Assembly (NCBI GenBank): GCA_016938535.1
Contig: JAFGUL010000078.1
Coordinates: 1-15,942, forward strand
Length of the DNA: 15,942 nt
Direction: 5' to 3'
From: Candidatus Delongbacteria bacterium
GTDB lineage: Bacteria > Delongbacteria > UBA4055
Part shown: in pieces, positions 13,816 to 15,942 of the stretch
Layout: the number at the start of each line of letters is the position of its first letter
How positions within the stretch are numbered: the stretch's first letter is position 1
The notes under the pieces: model-generated
Database searches by the model: none
Seen by the model: only the letters and a program-made list of their open reading frames with translations
Told to the model about the DNA's origin: nothing
Position numbers and translations under genes: made by a program

Positions 13816-14853
13816 ATGTTTTACAGCAATTTCCCGATATTATCTGCTCTGATCTCTTTGTTACTGCTGCCTTTCACAATACTTTACTGGACGGCAGTAG
13901 TTTCAAGAAATTTTCTCTATGATATAAATTTCATCAGATCATACAAATCAAAGACTTTTACAGTTTCAGTAGGTAATATCACTGCAGGCGGTACGGGAAA
14001 AACACCTACGGTGATAAGCATTGTTAATTCGATCGTTGCCGACGGGAAAAAACCGGTTGTAATTACCAGAGGATACGGCAGAAAAACTGATTCGAGATTT
14101 GTTGTCAGCAATTCAAGTTCGGTCTCGGAGTCAGGCGACGAACCTATGACCATCTTCAAAAAAACCGGAGTTGAAGTCATCTGCGATAAGAACAGAACAG
14201 CGGCAGTAAAAGAGATTGAAGACAAATTTGATGTGATTGTACTCGATGATGCCTTTCAGCACAGGAAAATAAGAAAACACTCTGATATTGTTCTTGTTGA
14301 CGAAAACCGGTTTTTTGGGAACGGCCTCCTCCTGCCTTCGGGTATTCTTCGCGATACAGCTTCAAGACTTTACAGAAGCGACATTATCATTCTCTCGAAG
14401 GTCAGGGATGAGACATCCTCACCGGTTTCAGAAAAGCTGAAAATACTGAGAAAGTACGGCAAAAAGATCCTGATCTCAAAAATTTTGTGCCCGTTTATTT
14501 CTAACGGAAAAGGGAAAAAACCGGTAGATAGTATTTCAGGATCAAAAATAGCTCTATTTTGCGGCATCGGGAACCCAAATGATTTTTTTTATTTCTTTTC
14601 TTCATACGATGTTGTCAGCTCTACCGCATTTTCAGACCATTTCGATTATTCCGGTTCAGAAGCAAGGCTGAGTTCAATCAAAAAGAACTCCGATATTCTT
14701 ATAACTACATACAAGGATTTCGTTAAACTTTCAGATGAAACCGTAACTAAAAACAACATTTACTATATTGACATTGAATTAGAATTTTACGATGAGGATC
14801 TCAACCCTGTAAACATCTGGGAAGAAATATATAAAAATGAAACTCAAGAATAA
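13816..14853 (+). CDS. lpxK: Tetraacyldisaccharide 4'-kinase (lipid A)
   Basis: Adds the 4'-phosphate to the lipid A disaccharide using ATP at the inner face of the inner membrane; sixth step of the Raetz pathway. The 345 residues match the family. An N-terminal membrane-associating helix (about 8-30) precedes the P-loop GNITAGGTGKTP (53-64). Then come VITRGYGRK (82-90), the GDEP motif (107-110), VLDDAFQHRKI (142-152, with the catalytic Asp pair) and LLLPSGILRD (171-180). These are the family hallmarks. The ribosome site is weak. It follows the DUF3108 gene by 13 bp and overlaps the next gene by 17 bp. It is the clearest evidence that the organism makes lipid A. Other lpx genes are not in the window. 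Confidence 0.95.
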   Translation: MFYSNFPILSALISLLLLPFTILYWTAVVSRNFLYDINFIRSYKSKTFTVSVGNITAGGTGKTPTVISIVNSIVADGKKPVVITRGYGRKTDSRFVVSNSSSVSESGDEPMTIFKKTGVEVICDKNRTAAVKEIEDKFDVIVLDDAFQHRKIRKHSDIVLVDENRFFGNGLLLPSGILRDTASRLYRSDIIILSKVRDETSSPVSEKLKILRKYGKKILISKILCPFISNGKGKKPVDSISGSKIALFCGIGNPNDFFYFFSSYDVVSSTAFSDHFDYSGSEARLSSIKKNSDILITTYKDFVKLSDETVTKNNIYYIDIELEFYDEDLNPVNIWEEIYKNETQE

Positions 14854-15942
14854 TTCCGGCATAGCTGATCTGGCCGACAAATGTACTAATTGCGGGAACT
14901 GCAGACTGATCTGTCCGGTTTTTAAGATAAAAAATGAAGAACTATATTCAACTAGAGGCAGAATAAATCTGATCCGCGGACTTATGAAAAATGAGCTCGA
15001 GCCCAACAGTGATACCGTTGACAAGATCTACGCATGCCTTAATTGCGGTCAGTGTTCGGGATTCTGTCCGGCCGATGTTGAATACACCCTTTTAATAAAG
15101 AAGATAAAATCAAATATTAACATCTCGAGCAAACTTTTCAACCCGAAGAATTATGTTCTCGGGATGCTTTTCTCTTCAAAGCCTGAAGTATCTGATGCTG
15201 CATTCAGAATTTTCAGATTTCTTAACCGCTTTTTTTTCAGATCGAAAAAGTTAAAATTCTTCCGTTATATGATCTTTAAACTTTTAAAGATACCTTCAGC
15301 ATCAGAGTTCCCGGAATTGCCCGACCGTAATTTTTTCAGAATGGGCAATAGAACCAAGATAACAAATTATAGAGGTTTCAGAGTTGCGCTTTTTCTGGGA
15401 TGCGGCGGAAAATATATTTATCCACAGACTGCTGACAGGTTCGTAAGGCTGCTTAGGACCGGTGGTATTCAGGTGCTGATACCTAAAGAACAGGTCTGTA
15501 GCGGAAGTCCCCTCGAAAACAGGGGAATGATAAAAGAGGCCTCAAGAAATATTAAGAAAAACATATCTGTTTTTAATTCAATGATCGATATACGCTATAT
15601 AACTTCTATTTGCTCCAATGAAGAAAAAAGCCTCAGGTCCGGATACAGTGAGAGATCTTCAGACGGTTTCAGACTGGAATATATAAACTGGATGAAATTG
15701 ATACTAGAAAATGATCTGGTCATAAAACCGGCTTTCAACAATTCAGTTATCTTCCACTGCTGCCCCAAATGCGAAACTAAAGACCTTGCAGCGGAATTTA
15801 CGGAAAAGCTCTATGCCGACCATCCGTACAAACCTGAACTTGTAACTGATTTCTGCGGTGCAACCGAGCTTTTCGAAAGATCAAATCAGAACATCAGAGA
15901 TATTGTCATGAAAAAATTTTATGACAGGAACAGACTTGATAA
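14837..15942 (+). CDS. GlcF/GlpC/LutA-like iron-sulfur protein (C-terminus cut by window)
   Basis: An open frame of 368 codons runs off the right edge with no stop. It starts at an ATG 17 bp inside the end of lpxK. Two [4Fe-4S] sites are clear: C16, C19, C22, C26 (CTNCGNCRLICP) and C67, C70, C73, C77 (CLNCGQCSGFCP). Two CCG-type regions follow, around LFLGCGG (C189) with VCSGSP (C221), and FHCCPKC (C308, C309, C312) with DFCGATE (C340). Both lack the full Cys-Cys-Gly triplet, reading CSG and FCG. This is the layout of iron-sulfur subunits of glycolate, glycerol-3-phosphate and lactate dehydrogenases, which pass electrons from a flavoprotein to quinone or another carrier. No flavin partner is inside the window; it could follow beyond the edge. 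The substrate is unknown and the link to lpxK may be only operonic. Confidence 0.82.
   Translation, partial: MKLKNNSGIADLADKCTNCGNCRLICPVFKIKNEELYSTRGRINLIRGLMKNELEPNSDTVDKIYACLNCGQCSGFCPADVEYTLLIKKIKSNINISSKLFNPKNYVLGMLFSSKPEVSDAAFRIFRFLNRFFFRSKKLKFFRYMIFKLLKIPSASEFPELPDRNFFRMGNRTKITNYRGFRVALFLGCGGKYIYPQTADRFVRLLRTGGIQVLIPKEQVCSGSPLENRGMIKEASRNIKKNISVFNSMIDIRYITSICSNEEKSLRSGYSERSSDGFRLEYINWMKLILENDLVIKPAFNNSVIFHCCPKCETKDLAAEFTEKLYADHPYKPELVTDFCGATELFERSNQNIRDIVMKKFYDRNRLD

Noticed and set aside
1..15942. CRISPR array, tRNA, rRNA or insertion sequence
   Set aside because: No regularly spaced short repeats, no tRNA-like cloverleaf noticed, no transposase motifs; the only exact long repeat is the 74-bp block within the paralogues.

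Overview
The window looks like a chromosomal piece of a moderately AT-rich, Gram-negative-type (diderm) bacterium. It encodes an LpxK-type lipid A kinase, several outer-membrane beta-barrel proteins with Sec signals, and a lipoprotein, so an LPS-bearing outer membrane is likely. The mix of HPr kinase, mannose-type EIIA, a DUF3108 protein, LpxK and many unassigned secreted barrels suggests an uncultivated lineage in or near the FCB group (Delongbacteria- or Cloacimonadota-like). That placement is inference. There is no rRNA or other marker gene to prove it.

Left edge (1-505, + strand): the tail of a DUF6364-like antitoxin overlaps a PIN-domain (VapC-like) toxin gene. Positions 506-697 carry no recognisable gene.

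Envelope block (698-5803, - strand): four secreted proteins. In order of transcription they are a CsgG/TolB-like protein fused to an outer-membrane barrel (4283-5803), a FlgT_N-like domain fused to a related barrel (3146-4249), and two about 90% similar FlgT_N + TolB-like proteins, one soluble (2004-3122) and one a lipoprotein (698-1894). The first three look like one operon, with a sigma70-like promoter at 5821-5849 and an intrinsic terminator at 1955-1982. The lipoprotein gene has its own promoter behind that terminator. This is the most novel part of the window: the domain types that make up flagellar FlgT appear here split among separate proteins, two of them tied to outer-membrane barrels.

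metK block (5891-9792, - strand): a barrel protein gene with its own promoter, then metK with its own promoter, followed closely by a small barrel protein gene and a membrane-anchored sulfatase-fold protein that has lost its catalytic residues.

Pterin block (9885-11543, - strand): folE, a FolM/PTR1-type short-chain reductase and folB, in a tightly packed operon for tetrahydropterin/folate synthesis.

Regulatory PTS and envelope block (11697-15942, + strand, divergent from folE): hprK, a mannose-family EIIA gene, a DUF3108 periplasmic protein gene, lpxK and a truncated two-[4Fe-4S] GlcF/GlpC-like protein gene. They overlap or lie within 13 bp, so they are probably co-transcribed. The divergent folE/hprK intergenic region holds a candidate hprK promoter and two similar short palindromes. 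No tRNA, rRNA, CRISPR array or insertion sequence was seen.
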